Assembly: GCA_025141015.1 (NCBI GenBank)
Contig: CP081098.1
Coordinates: forward strand, 4,284,501-4,348,500
Length of the DNA stretch: 64,000 nt
DNA from: Rhodobacteraceae bacterium M382
GTDB lineage: Bacteria; Pseudomonadota; Alphaproteobacteria; Rhodobacterales; Rhodobacteraceae
Direction: 5' to 3'
Part shown: piece by piece, positions 56,824 through 64,000 of the stretch
Position numbering within the stretch: the first letter of the stretch is position 1
Layout of the letters: the number at the start of each line of letters is the position of its first letter
The notes under the pieces: model-generated
What the model was told of the DNA's origin: nothing
Database searches by the model: none
Seen by the model: only the letters and a program-made list of their open reading frames with translations
Program-made: the position numbers and the translations under genes

Positions 56824-57321
56824 TTATGTGCTCAGCTTTCGGGCCTTGCGCAGCAACATGTCGCGCTTCACCTTGCTCAGATTGTCGAAATACATCCGCC
56901 CGTTCAGATGGTCGATCTGATGCTGGACGCTGGTGGCTTCGATCCCGACAAAATCACGCCGGTCAATCATGCCCTGGTCGTTCAGGAACCGCACGGTCAC
57001 CGCGCGCGGGCGTTTGATCTTGGCCGACACCCCCGGCAGGTTGGGGCTGGCCTCTTCGTGCTCGCGCAACTCGATCGACGCATGCAGGATCTCCGGGTTG
57101 GCCAGGCGCACGGCCCGACCCCGCTCGGTTGATCCATCGACCACCGCCAGACGCAGCATCTCCCCGATCTGGTTGCCCGCCAAACCGACGCCGGGCATCG
57201 CCTCCATCGTGTCGATCATGTCATCCCAGATCGCCCGGATTTCATCGGTGATCTCGCTCACCGGCTCGGCCTTGCTGCGCAGGCGTTTGTCGGGCCAGGG
57301 CAGGCATGTGCGCACAGTCAT
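56824..57321 (-). CDS. Peptide deformylase-like protein, probably inactive
   Basis: A 165-residue member of the peptide deformylase fold, but with key residues replaced. Motif I is [10 protein letters not shown] (near 44-53). Motif II, normally EGCLS with the metal-binding Cys, is EASPN, with Ser92 where Cys is expected. Motif III, normally HEXDH, is HQIDH: both metal His remain (134, 138), but the catalytic Glu is Gln135. The rest of the chain is well kept and full-length, so it is not a decaying pseudogene. It overlaps the previous def gene by four bases. A regulatory or binding role is inferred. Confidence 0.9.
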   Translation of the reverse strand: MTVRTCLPWPDKRLRSKAEPVSEITDEIRAIWDDMIDTMEAMPGVGLAGNQIGEMLRLAVVDGSTERGRAVRLANPEILHASIELREHEEASPNLPGVSAKIKRPRAVTVRFLNDQGMIDRRDFVGIEATSVQHQIDHLNGRMYFDNLSKVKRDMLLRKARKLST

Positions 57322-57815
57322 GTCAATGTCTCCATATACTCCGCCTCGATCCGGGCGCGGGCCTCCGCGTCGATCCGGTCAAACGTCACCATCCCGTTCA
57401 GATGGTCAAATTCATGCTGAATGCACCGGGCCTCGAACCCGTCAAAATCCGCCATGTGAATGTCGCCTTCTGCCGCCGTCCATTGCACCGTCACAGCCAC
57501 GGGACGGGTCACGGGAACCAGCACGCCGGGGATCGACAGACAGCCCTCTTCCATCACCACCGGCACCCGTTCAACGGCCATAATCGTCGGGTTGATCATC
57601 ACCATCGGGCTGCGCGGCCCCTCTTTCCAGGTGACATCCATCACAAACAGCCGCTTCATCACGCCGACCTGCGGTGCCGCCAACCCCCGGCCCTGCGCGC
57701 CGTACATCGTATCGAACATGTCGGCGATCAGATCATCCAGCCGCTCGTTTTCCACCGGCGCACAGCGCTGTGACAGGCGTGGATCAGGCCACTGAAGGAT
57801 CGCCAGCTCCGCCAT
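57318..57815 (-). CDS. Peptide deformylase, second copy
   Basis: A 165-residue deformylase with a full set of motifs: GRGLAAPQVG (near 42-51), EEGCLSIPG (metal Cys92) and QHEFDHLNG (His134, Glu135, His138). It should remove the formyl group from nascent proteins. It lies six bases after the first def gene and overlaps the third by four, so all three are translated from one message. Its sequence differs clearly from the first copy, so this is an old duplication and not a recent one. Confidence 0.93.
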   Translation of the reverse strand: MAELAILQWPDPRLSQRCAPVENERLDDLIADMFDTMYGAQGRGLAAPQVGVMKRLFVMDVTWKEGPRSPMVMINPTIMAVERVPVVMEEGCLSIPGVLVPVTRPVAVTVQWTAAEGDIHMADFDGFEARCIQHEFDHLNGMVTFDRIDAEARARIEAEYMETLT

Positions 57816-57821
57816 GACAGA

Positions 57822-58340
57822 TCAGGCCCGCGCCCGTTCGCGTTTCAGCTTTTGCATCTTGCGGGTGATCATCTGGCGTTTCAGCGGCTTCAGGTAATCA
57901 ATGAACAGCTTGCCGTCCAGATGGTCGATCTCGTGCTGGACACAGGTCGCCCAAAGCCCGTCAAAGGTTTCGGTCACCAGATTGCCATTCAGGTCCATCC
58001 ACTGAACATCCACCGTCTTTGGGCGCGTCACCTCGGCATATTGATCCGGGATCGACAGACAGCCTTCTTCATAGACATTTGTTTCGTCCGAACTGGCCAG
58101 GATCTCGGGATTGAACATGGCCAGCGGGCGCGGGGTTTCGCCCTCTTCCTTGACACAGTCCAGAACGATCAGGCGATCCAGCACGCCGATCTGGGGGGCC
58201 GCCAGGCCCACGCCCGGTGCGTCATACATGGTTTCCAGCATATCTTTGGCCAGCCTGCGCAAATCATCCGACAGATCGGATACAGGGGCGCAGACTTTTT
58301 TCAGGCGCGGGTCGGGATGGATCAGAATAGGACGTTTCAT
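57822..58340 (-). CDS. def: Peptide deformylase, first copy
   Basis: A 172-residue canonical deformylase with GVGLAAPQIG (near 43-52), EEGCLSIP (metal Cys94) and QHEIDHLDG (His136, Glu137, His140). The N-terminus MKRPILIHPDPRLKKVCAPV is typical of the alphaproteobacterial housekeeping enzyme, and the C-terminal tail is basic (KRQMITRKMQKLKRERARA). It is the first gene of the def-def-def-fmt run and probably the main deformylase. Confidence 0.96.
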   Translation of the reverse strand: MKRPILIHPDPRLKKVCAPVSDLSDDLRRLAKDMLETMYDAPGVGLAAPQIGVLDRLIVLDCVKEEGETPRPLAMFNPEILASSDETNVYEEGCLSIPDQYAEVTRPKTVDVQWMDLNGNLVTETFDGLWATCVQHEIDHLDGKLFIDYLKPLKRQMITRKMQKLKRERARA

Positions 58341-58437
58341 GCGCCTGATTTAGGCCATTGGCCGCGCCGCCGCAACGCCCCCCTTGCACCCGGCGCGATT
58401 CTGACTAGCTTCCCTGCGACCACTCAGGAGCAGACTT

Positions 58438-59610
58438 ATGAATTTCGACACCCCGATTGAACGCCGCAACACCTATTCCACCAAATGGGACAAGATGGAG
58501 AGCATCTATGGCGTGTCCGCAGACGAAGGGGTGTCCATGTGGGTGGCCGACACGGATTTTCAGGCCCCACCCCATGTGCTGAACCGCCTGCAAGAGATCG
58601 TGACCCATGGGGTGTTCGGGTATGCCAGCATCGAGGAAGATTACCGCAAGGCGATCCAATGGTGGATGGCCAACCGGCACGGCTGGGACATCGACACCAG
58701 CATGATCTTTACCACCACCGGCCTGTGCAACGCGGTCGCGTTGTGTCTGGACACCTATACCCAACCCGGTGACGGCGTGGTGCTGTTCACCCCGGTCTAT
58801 CATGCCTTTGCCCGCGTCACCCGCGCCGCCGGGCGCGATGTGGTCGAATGCCCGCTGGTCAACAACGATGGCCGTTACGAGATGGATTTCGACGCCTATG
58901 ACGCGCAGATGACCGGATCGGAAAAAATGGTGATCCTGTGTTCGCCCCACAATCCCGGCGGCCGCGTCTGGACCCGCGCCGAATTGCAGGGCGTCGCCGA
59001 TTTCTGCAAACGTCACGACCTGTTGCTGATCTCGGACGAAATCCACCATGATCTGGTCTATCCCGGTCACACCCATATCCCGATGCCGAATGTGGACCCG
59101 GACGTGCTGCCCCGGCTGATCATGCTGACCGCGCCGTCCAAGACGTTCAACGTGGCTGGCCTGCACACCGGAAACGTGATCATCCCCGACGCCGATTTGC
59201 GGGCCAGGTTCTCTGCTCGGATGACCGCGCTGGCGCTGTCACCCAATTCGGTCGGGCAATTCGTGGCCCAGGCCTGTTATTCGCCCGAAGGCGCAGATTG
59301 GGTCGATGCCCAGGTCGCCTATCTGGATGGTAACCGCCAGCTGCTGGACGCCGCCATTGCCGAAATCCCCGGTCTCAAGTCAATGCATTTGGAAAGCACA
59401 TTTCTGTCCTGGATCGATTTTGCCGACACCGGAATGGAGCAGGCGGAATTCACCGCCCGGGTTGAAAAGCAGGCCAAGATCGCGGTCAACCACGGCACCA
59501 CCTTCGGCACCGGCGGCGAGACCTTTTTGCGGTTCAATATCGGCACCCAGCGCGCCAATATCGAAACGGCCTGTGCGCGGCTGCGCGACGCCTTTGCCGA
59601 TCTGCAATAA
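58438..59610 (+). CDS. MalY/PatB family aminotransferase, probable cystathionine beta-lyase
   Basis: A 390-residue fold-type I PLP enzyme. The PLP lysine is in APSKTFNVAGLHTG near residue 238, with the Asp-Tyr pair region SDEIHHDLVYPGHTHIP near 198. The start TPIERRNTYSTKWDKM and ADTDFQAPP are characteristic of MalY/PatB, which split cystathionine and other C-S compounds. Substrate preference is not certain. It is divergent from the def run, and the next gene follows after a short gap. Confidence 0.92.
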   Translation: MNFDTPIERRNTYSTKWDKMESIYGVSADEGVSMWVADTDFQAPPHVLNRLQEIVTHGVFGYASIEEDYRKAIQWWMANRHGWDIDTSMIFTTTGLCNAVALCLDTYTQPGDGVVLFTPVYHAFARVTRAAGRDVVECPLVNNDGRYEMDFDAYDAQMTGSEKMVILCSPHNPGGRVWTRAELQGVADFCKRHDLLLISDEIHHDLVYPGHTHIPMPNVDPDVLPRLIMLTAPSKTFNVAGLHTGNVIIPDADLRARFSARMTALALSPNSVGQFVAQACYSPEGADWVDAQVAYLDGNRQLLDAAIAEIPGLKSMHLESTFLSWIDFADTGMEQAEFTARVEKQAKIAVNHGTTFGTGGETFLRFNIGTQRANIETACARLRDAFADLQ

Positions 59611-59616
59611 CCGGTG

Positions 59617-60162
59617 ATGCGCCGCCTGTTGGGTCTTGTGGCGCTGATCGGCGTCCTTTTGGCCGGCTGGATCGGCTGGACCAGACTTGGTCCGGTGCCA
59701 CAAACCCCGCCCCCGATGTTGGACACCGCATTGGAGGCGGGGGCCCGCGCCGATCACATCCTGATCGAGAAATCCGCACGCCGGCTGACCGCGATGCAGG
59801 CCGGACAACCGGTGATGACCACGTCGATCGCATTGGGGTTTGCCCCAACCGGTGACAAATCGCAGGAAGGCGACGGCAAGACCCCCGAAGGTCTGTTTGT
59901 CATAGACCGCAAGAACCCCAACAGCGCCTACCACCTGTCCTTGGGCATCAACTATCCCCGCCCCGAGGACATCGCCCGCGCAACAGCCGAGCAAAAGGAC
60001 CCCGGTGGCGATATCTTCATCCACGGACAGCCCAATTCCCTGGGATCTCTGATCACTCTGCCAGGGGATTGGACGGCTGGCTGCATTGCCGTGACCAATG
60101 CAGAGATCGAAGCATTGTGGACCCTGGTCGATCGCGGGACCACAGTGGAAATCCGCCCCTGA
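59617..60162 (+). CDS. L,D-transpeptidase (YkuD domain) family protein
   Basis: A protein of about 181 residues with an N-terminal membrane helix (RLLGLVALIGVLLAGWIGW) and a YkuD catalytic domain (about residues 45-180). The active-site region is FIHGQPNSLGS near 130 and GDWTAGCIAVTN (catalytic Cys near 152). It would cross-link or anchor peptidoglycan stems in the periplasm. An in-frame GTG lies three bases upstream of the chosen ATG. It follows the MalY gene by six bases and may share its transcript. Confidence 0.9.
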   Translation: MRRLLGLVALIGVLLAGWIGWTRLGPVPQTPPPMLDTALEAGARADHILIEKSARRLTAMQAGQPVMTTSIALGFAPTGDKSQEGDGKTPEGLFVIDRKNPNSAYHLSLGINYPRPEDIARATAEQKDPGGDIFIHGQPNSLGSLITLPGDWTAGCIAVTNAEIEALWTLVDRGTTVEIRP

Positions 60163-60215
60163 CAAACCCTTTTTACAGGACCCCCATTCCCGGTGCACTC
60201 CCGCCCGCACCAGGG

Positions 60216-60313
60216 GCTTCTGCGAAGCCACAGGTGCCGTTGGGCCAGGCAGCGCATGGCGGGGCCATGCGCTGTGGGCGCCCTGCCGGTCGGGGCAGCT
60301 CCGACCGGAGCTG
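60216..60313. repeat. Cluster of perfect hairpins with mutually exclusive stems
   Basis: The stems are GCTTC/GAAGC (60216-60228, triloop); AGCGCATGGC/GCCATGCGCT (60251-60273, 3-base loop); CCGGTCGG/CCGACCGG (60286-60308); and CAGCTCC/GGAGCTG (60296-60313). The last two share bases and cannot form together. All arms are perfect matches. Confidence 0.75.
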
Positions 60314-60535
60314 TCGCGGTTTGATACCGCTCTTGTTGATGGCCTTTGTGCAACAAAAGCGCCGGTTCGGGGATGGAAACGGGCGGGCAACTTCCGCCTG
60401 GATGCCATGGGCATCGCACCGGCCCATCGACCCACGCGATACGCTGGCCACATGGTTTGCTGCACATCCAGGGCCCGGCAGCGCATGCTTGCCGACATGA
60501 CAGGAGAGACATGGCATTTGTTTCGAAACAGGATT

Positions 60536-60608
60536 GGACCCGCACACAAGACCGCACACAGGACCCGCACACAAGACCGCACACTGGACCCGCACAGAAC
60601 CGCGCAGC
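60536..60608. repeat. Tandem 25-nt repeat (13+12)
   Basis: Units alternate GGACCCGCACACA (60536, 60561, variant at 60586) and AGACCGCACACA (60549, 60574, degenerate at 60598), giving nearly three copies of a 25-nt period. The array ends close to a possible start for minus-strand frames but is not itself in a gene. Confidence 0.85.
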
Positions 60609-60752
60609 TAACGCATCACCGCCGTGACAGCGACCTTTTCCTCGTGCCCAGTGCCACCAGTTGATCGTGGCTGGCGCTCAGATCCGGATCGCAACCCGCG
60701 CGGACATGGTGGTTGACCTGCCCAGGGCGGGAGACCCGCCCCGGCCTGCGTT

Positions 60753-60779
60753 GCCTCTGTGGTCTCTGTGGCCTCTGTG
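60753..60779. repeat. Three 9-nt repeats
   Basis: GCCTCTGTG, GTCTCTGTG and GCCTCTGTG are contiguous. They follow a hairpin GGGCGGG-AGA-CCCGCCC at 60725-60741. Confidence 0.8.
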
Positions 60780-61544
60780 GCCCCCGTAGTCTCGGCACCT
60801 TTCCTTGCCATTTCCCCGAGCGTAGCAACATCTGGGCAGGCCCGCGCGATGCGTCGGTTGAGATCGCTGACCCCGGCCGCACTCCAATCCCCCTGCGCAA
60901 TTCTGCATGTCCTCTTGCGCCACGTGACCGTGCATGTCGCGCCTGTTCGCCCAACCACGGACATCAACGGCCACATGGGCCCACGGCCAAACCGGGGCCC
61001 GAACCTCCCGTCAGGCCCTCCACAAAGACGCCGGTGCCCCTGTTCCTTCACGGTCCGACCCTAAGAGAAACGATCCGACCTTCATCCGGCCTAAATACCG
61101 TGCCAAAGAACGGTGCCTGTCTCGCACAAGTGCCAGAGGTTGGACAAACGCCTGGAAAAGATGCCGGTCTTTGCAGGCCCCACCCCTGTCCATGCTCGCA
61201 CGACATCGGGACCGCCCCTGAACCAGAGCCTCCGCTGAGCGGCACGGGCCATTGACGGGGCACGGCTGCTGTCGACATATCCATCGCCCCACCCAATCCG
61301 ACCGGATCAGGCAGCGATCACGGGATCAGTACAGGATCGGCACAGGAGCCGGCCTGAAACCGGCCAGAACCGCACACACACACCAAAATGACCATCTGCA
61401 AGGACACCAACGGCACCCATATCCTTGACCCAGCCACGCGGCATCGGAGTCAACGAGGCCAACGGCCCGGCCGCTGTCACGCGCAATCCGGCCTAACCGA
61501 CCGCGTGCAGCACCGCGACAGGCCCGGTCACAGCCATCCTGACA

Positions 61545-61901
61545 TCAATCGCCAGAAGACCCGAGCAAAGCAATGGGGGCGTCGGGATCACGAAAGAAAT
61601 CCAACGGTGCCCTGTCTGCGGCCAGCGTGCTGCGTTTGAATTCATACTGCATCTCGCCGCCGTCCTCTTCGGATGCAATGATCAGGCATTGATACAGATG
61701 ACGGCCGGAATCATACAGATCCACCAATCCACGCAAGGACGGGACGGCCTCGGCCTCGACCGCAAAACCGGTCTTCCACAGCCGCAACACCGGATACAGA
61801 TCATCCCCTACCATCACCCGCACGCGGCTGGTCTTTTTCAATCCGGCAAGACGGGCAGCTTCGAGCCCGGCCTGCACTTCTTTGGGAACATAAGTGGTCA
61901 T
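61545..61901 (-). CDS. Hypothetical protein of unknown function
   Basis: A 118-residue soluble, acidic protein from the ATG at 61901; the frame is open further upstream but without coding character. It contains SRVRVMVGDDLYPVLRLWKTGFAVEAEAVPSLRG near residues 25-58, which looks like a compact beta-rich domain (PilZ-like layouts come to mind, but no diagnostic RxxxR or D/NxSxxG motif is seen), then YDSGRHLYQCLIIASEEDGGEMQYEFKR. No signal peptide or helix is evident. It is divergent from the glutathionyl-hydroquinone reductase gene and borders the gene-poor region. I do not recognise the family. Confidence 0.75.
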   Translation of the reverse strand: MTTYVPKEVQAGLEAARLAGLKKTSRVRVMVGDDLYPVLRLWKTGFAVEAEAVPSLRGLVDLYDSGRHLYQCLIIASEEDGGEMQYEFKRSTLAADRAPLDFFRDPDAPIALLGSSGD

Positions 61902-62127
61902 TTGGCGCGCTTCCCCTGTTCGGCAACAGTCCAACCGTGACTCGGAATCACAAAAATTCAATGCACCTTTTGTGAAATTTTATGAATCCTTTGGCTGTTG
62001 TCCGGAATCGCGGATTCTGGGCAACAGGCTGTGCAACGGCGCAGATCCGCTGCGCGCGGGCTGCCCTATGCCCGCCCTGCACAGCTGCCCTATGTTCATC
62101 CCCGAACATCACACAAGGACAACACCC

Positions 62128-63102
62128 ATGGGAATGCTGGTAGACGGAAAATGGCAGGTGCAGGATCTGATCAGCAAGACGGTCAAGGGCAGCTTTGAAC
62201 GCAATGCCGCGCTGTTTCGCAACTGGATCACGACAGATGGCAGCCCCGGACCCTCCGGTACAGGTGGATTTGCTGCCGAAAGCGGACGCTACCATTTGTA
62301 TGTCTCTCTGGCCTGCCCCTGGGCGCATCGCACCCTGATCTTTCGCCAGCTCAAGACCCTGGCCCCCCATATCGCGGTGTCGGTCGTGCACCCGGATATG
62401 CTGGACAATGGCTGGACCTTTGAAACCGACGCGCACGGGGCCACCGGGGATCAGCTGACCGGGCTGGACTATGCCTATCAGATCTACACCCGCGCGGTGC
62501 CGGATGTGACCACACGGGTCACAGTGCCAATCCTGTGGGACACCAAAGGCAACACCATCGTCTCCAACGAAAGCTCGGAAATCATCCGGATGTTCAATTC
62601 GGCATTTGACGATGTAACGGGCAATACGACGGATTTCTGGCCCGAAGAGTTGCGCGAACCGATCGAGGCGGTGAACACCCGCATCTACGACACGCTCAAC
62701 AACGGGGTCTATCGCTGCGGCTTTGCCACGACCCAGGCTGCCTATGATGCGGCCGTCGGACCGCTGTTCGATACACTGGACTGGCTCGAAGACCTCCTGT
62801 CGGAACATCGCTACCTGATGGGCGACCGGATCACCGAAGCGGACTGGCGGTTGTTTACAACCCTGATCCGGTTCGATCCGGTGTATCACCTGCACTTCAA
62901 ATGCAACCGCAAACGGCTGGTGGATTATCCGAACCTGTGGGCCTATACTCGCGAATTGTACCAATGGCCGGGGGTGGCCGAGACGGTCAACCTGCACCAT
63001 ATCGTGCGCCACTATCACTATAGCCACAGCACGATCAATCCGTTCCGGATCATCCCGACCAACCCGATTCTAGACTATATGGAACCACATCGTCGGGGCT
63101 GA
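62128..63102 (+). CDS. Glutathionyl-hydroquinone reductase (Xi-class GST)
   Basis: A 324-residue Xi-class glutathione transferase of the YqjG/ECM4 family, which reduces glutathionyl-hydroquinones. The start is the ATG at 62128 after AAGGAC. The diagnostic nucleophile motif is SLACPWAHR (Cys near residue 58). The C-terminal domain has DRITEADWRLFTTLIRFDPVYHLHFKCN near 225-252 and the NPDIPTNP-like ending NPFRIIPTNPILDY. It is longer than ordinary GSTs, as this class is. It is divergent from the unknown gene at 61545. Confidence 0.93.
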   Translation: MGMLVDGKWQVQDLISKTVKGSFERNAALFRNWITTDGSPGPSGTGGFAAESGRYHLYVSLACPWAHRTLIFRQLKTLAPHIAVSVVHPDMLDNGWTFETDAHGATGDQLTGLDYAYQIYTRAVPDVTTRVTVPILWDTKGNTIVSNESSEIIRMFNSAFDDVTGNTTDFWPEELREPIEAVNTRIYDTLNNGVYRCGFATTQAAYDAAVGPLFDTLDWLEDLLSEHRYLMGDRITEADWRLFTTLIRFDPVYHLHFKCNRKRLVDYPNLWAYTRELYQWPGVAETVNLHHIVRHYHYSHSTINPFRIIPTNPILDYMEPHRRG

Positions 63103-63129
63103 ACACCCCGCCCGTTTCCCGGCGCCACT

Positions 63130-63227
63130 GCGCTGTACAGCCCAGGCTGTACAGCGCCCGGCCCAACGGGTGGGCGGGCTTCACCAAAGCCCGACCAACG
63201 GGCGGGAGACCGCCGTCCCCGGTCTCC
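63130..63227. repeat. Cluster of perfect hairpins downstream of the reductase gene
   Basis: The stems are GCGCTGTACAGCC/GGCTGTACAGCGC (63130-63157, 13 bp, 2-base loop); CGGGCTT/AAGCCCG (63175-63193); and GGAGACCG/CGGTCTCC (63205-63227). The first can stop transcription of the reductase gene, though no T-run follows. GGGCGGGAGACC also occurs at 60725. Confidence 0.8.
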
Positions 63228-63264
63228 AACAACACGGATCACAGCGGCCCGATTCCGGAATTCC

Positions 63265-63448
63265 TACCCAGGCTCGCTACCCGGGCTCTTTGTCCAGCCT
63301 CTCTGCCCGGGCTCTCTGTCCAGTCTATATGCCAAGGCTCTCTGTCCAGGGCCACGTCCAGAGTCACGTCCGGACACCCTGCCCAAAATCCCTATCCCAA
63401 GATCCCCAGCCCAAAACCCCTAGCCCAAAACCCCTAGCCCAGAGTTCC
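63265..63448. repeat. Degenerate 13-14-nt tandem array (about 14 units)
   Basis: Seven units near the form TGTCCAGGCTCTC (13 nt; starts at 63265, 63278, 63291, 63304, 63317, 63330, 63343) pass through three irregular units into TGCCCAAAATCCC and then 14-nt TAGCCCAAAACCCC units (63407, 63421 and others). The core T-N-N-CC-A/G is kept across both subfamilies. Confidence 0.85.
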
Positions 63449-63555
63449 CAACCGGGGTCACAACCTTGGGGTCTCAAACCTGTGGTGCCCCGCCTATGTG
63501 CCAGCCCTGTTTGGGCCAGCCCTGCCCCGACGCCTGCGCAGACACGCACCTCCCG

Positions 63556-63918
63556 TCAACGGGTGGCGGCATAATGCTCCACCATCGCGGCCAGATCTTC
63601 CGGCGGCGTACCGCTCTGGACATAGGCACAGGCATTGGGGCTATGCGAAAAAATCGACCCATCCGAAAAGAAACTGGTATTGGTGACAAAGATCACCCTC
63701 GCATCCGGGCGGCGATAGCTGGCAAAATCCGCAACCGCCAGGGCGCTGCCATGTTCCAGAACCAGATCCAGAACGATGATGTTGAAATCGGCACCATAGA
63801 GCGCATGGATCGCACACTCCTGCGTTTCCACCAGGGTGACGCGCGCGCCCTGTCGTTCCAAATGTCGTTTCCAAAGCAGCCCCAGATCCGGGTTACTTTC
63901 AACTATCAACACATTCAT
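63556..63918 (-). CDS. Stand-alone response-regulator receiver protein, atypical
   Basis: A 120-residue protein with only a receiver domain and no output domain. The phospho-acceptor Asp51 is present (IIVLDLVLEHG) and Thr79 is in VIFVTN. The acidic pocket is reduced (Glu7-Ser8 in place of two acids), and the conserved Lys is Gln101 (AYVQSG in place of a K-P pair). Signalling by phosphorylation may therefore be weak or altered. No histidine kinase is adjacent in the window. It could be a phosphate sink or an adaptor. Confidence 0.82.
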   Translation of the reverse strand: MNVLIVESNPDLGLLWKRHLERQGARVTLVETQECAIHALYGADFNIIVLDLVLEHGSALAVADFASYRRPDARVIFVTNTSFFSDGSIFSHSPNACAYVQSGTPPEDLAAMVEHYAATR

Positions 63919-64000
63919 TCGTGTATTCCGGCGCTGATTCTCTCACTCAGTATACGCCGCTCCCCAGAAATGGTGATCTGCCTTTCTCGTTAACAAATAC

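Larger units (their letters stand above)
60163..61544. other. Gene-poor region with hairpins and degenerate tandem repeats
   Basis: About 1.4 kb without a credible gene. Open frames exist on both strands but have low-complexity, repeat-driven products and no family pattern. The region holds a set of perfect hairpins (60216-60313 and 60725-60741), a 25-nt tandem repeat (60536-60608), a 9-nt triple repeat (60753-60779) and a loose 11-12-nt repeat (61306-61350). No T-run terminator, tRNA or rRNA was recognised. It may contain non-coding RNA or be drifting sequence. Confidence 0.7.
63103..63555. other. Gene-free region with hairpins and a 13-14-nt tandem array
   Basis: No gene is supported in these 453 bases between the reductase gene and the receiver gene on the other strand. 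It contains three perfect hairpins (63130-63227), followed by a degenerate tandem array (63265-63448), then further loose repeats of the same composition to about 63520. Confidence 0.75.

Noticed and set aside
60608-61051. Open frames on both strands in the 60.2-61.5 kb region
   Set aside because: Products are low-complexity, driven by short repeats; competing frames on all strands are equally long, and no ribosome site or family pattern supports any of them.
63265-63448. CRISPR-like array
   Set aside because: Units are contiguous with no unique spacers, only 13-14 nt long, and no cas gene is present.

Overview
The window reads as chromosomal DNA of an alphaproteobacterium, most likely a Rhodobacterales (Roseobacter-group) species. 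The grounds are a GC-rich, densely packed genome with short overlaps between genes; a methylsuccinyl-CoA dehydrogenase of the ethylmalonyl-CoA pathway; a ChvG/ChvI-HprK-RapZ-EIIA-HPr block next to pckA; the rpoZ-rsh-pdxJ-acpS-lepB-rnc-era-recO block; and small families typical of this group (DUF6473, DUF1491, DUF2062). No rRNA, tRNA, CRISPR array, insertion sequence or prophage was seen.

Layout. 1-3 kb: the start of a secreted protein cut by the window edge and a LysM/FecR cell-surface protein. 3-7 kb: an Lrp-type regulator divergent from a fused indolepyruvate ferredoxin oxidoreductase. 7-12 kb: a three-gene operon of a DMGDH-like flavoenzyme, an MttB-like methyltransferase and a TetR regulator, with a strong palindromic operator candidate in front. 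12-20 kb: M23 peptidase, GST, tuf, a lipoprotein, parC, an SH3 protein and an SDR. 20-25 kb: cobalamin adenosyltransferase, etfBA, DUF6473, hbd. 25-32 kb: acyltransferase, incomplete PTS, RapZ, HprK, ChvGI, pckA. 32-39 kb: TauE, mcd, a DMT exporter, a GDSL lipoprotein, an aldehyde reductase, a META protein. 38-48 kb: a long conserved minus-strand housekeeping block from folK and rpoZ to recO. 48-55 kb: NYN nuclease, cytochrome c, ispH, LysE, methyltransferase, rnhA, TRIC channel, a LysR/TauD-dioxygenase pair, a luciferase-domain protein. 55-60 kb: two small membrane proteins, fmt and three tandem def-family genes, then MalY and an L,D-transpeptidase. 60-64 kb: a gene-poor stretch with hairpins and degenerate tandem repeats around an unknown gene, a glutathionyl-hydroquinone reductase and an atypical receiver protein.

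Working links. Flavoproteins (Mcd, Hbd pathway) can feed electrons into EtfAB. HPr, EIIA, HprK and RapZ look like a regulatory phosphorelay without sugar transport, coupled to the ChvGI two-component system and to gluconeogenesis through pckA. The DMGDH-like/MttB-like pair suggests demethylation of an N-methylated compound with C1 units passed to folate.

Most notable: the def triplet in which the third copy has lost both the metal-binding Cys and the catalytic Glu; the methylamine-type operon with its operator but no corrinoid protein; and several unrelated short-period tandem repeats (15, 13-14, 25 and 9 nt periods) in intergenic DNA, two of them next to clusters of perfect hairpins.
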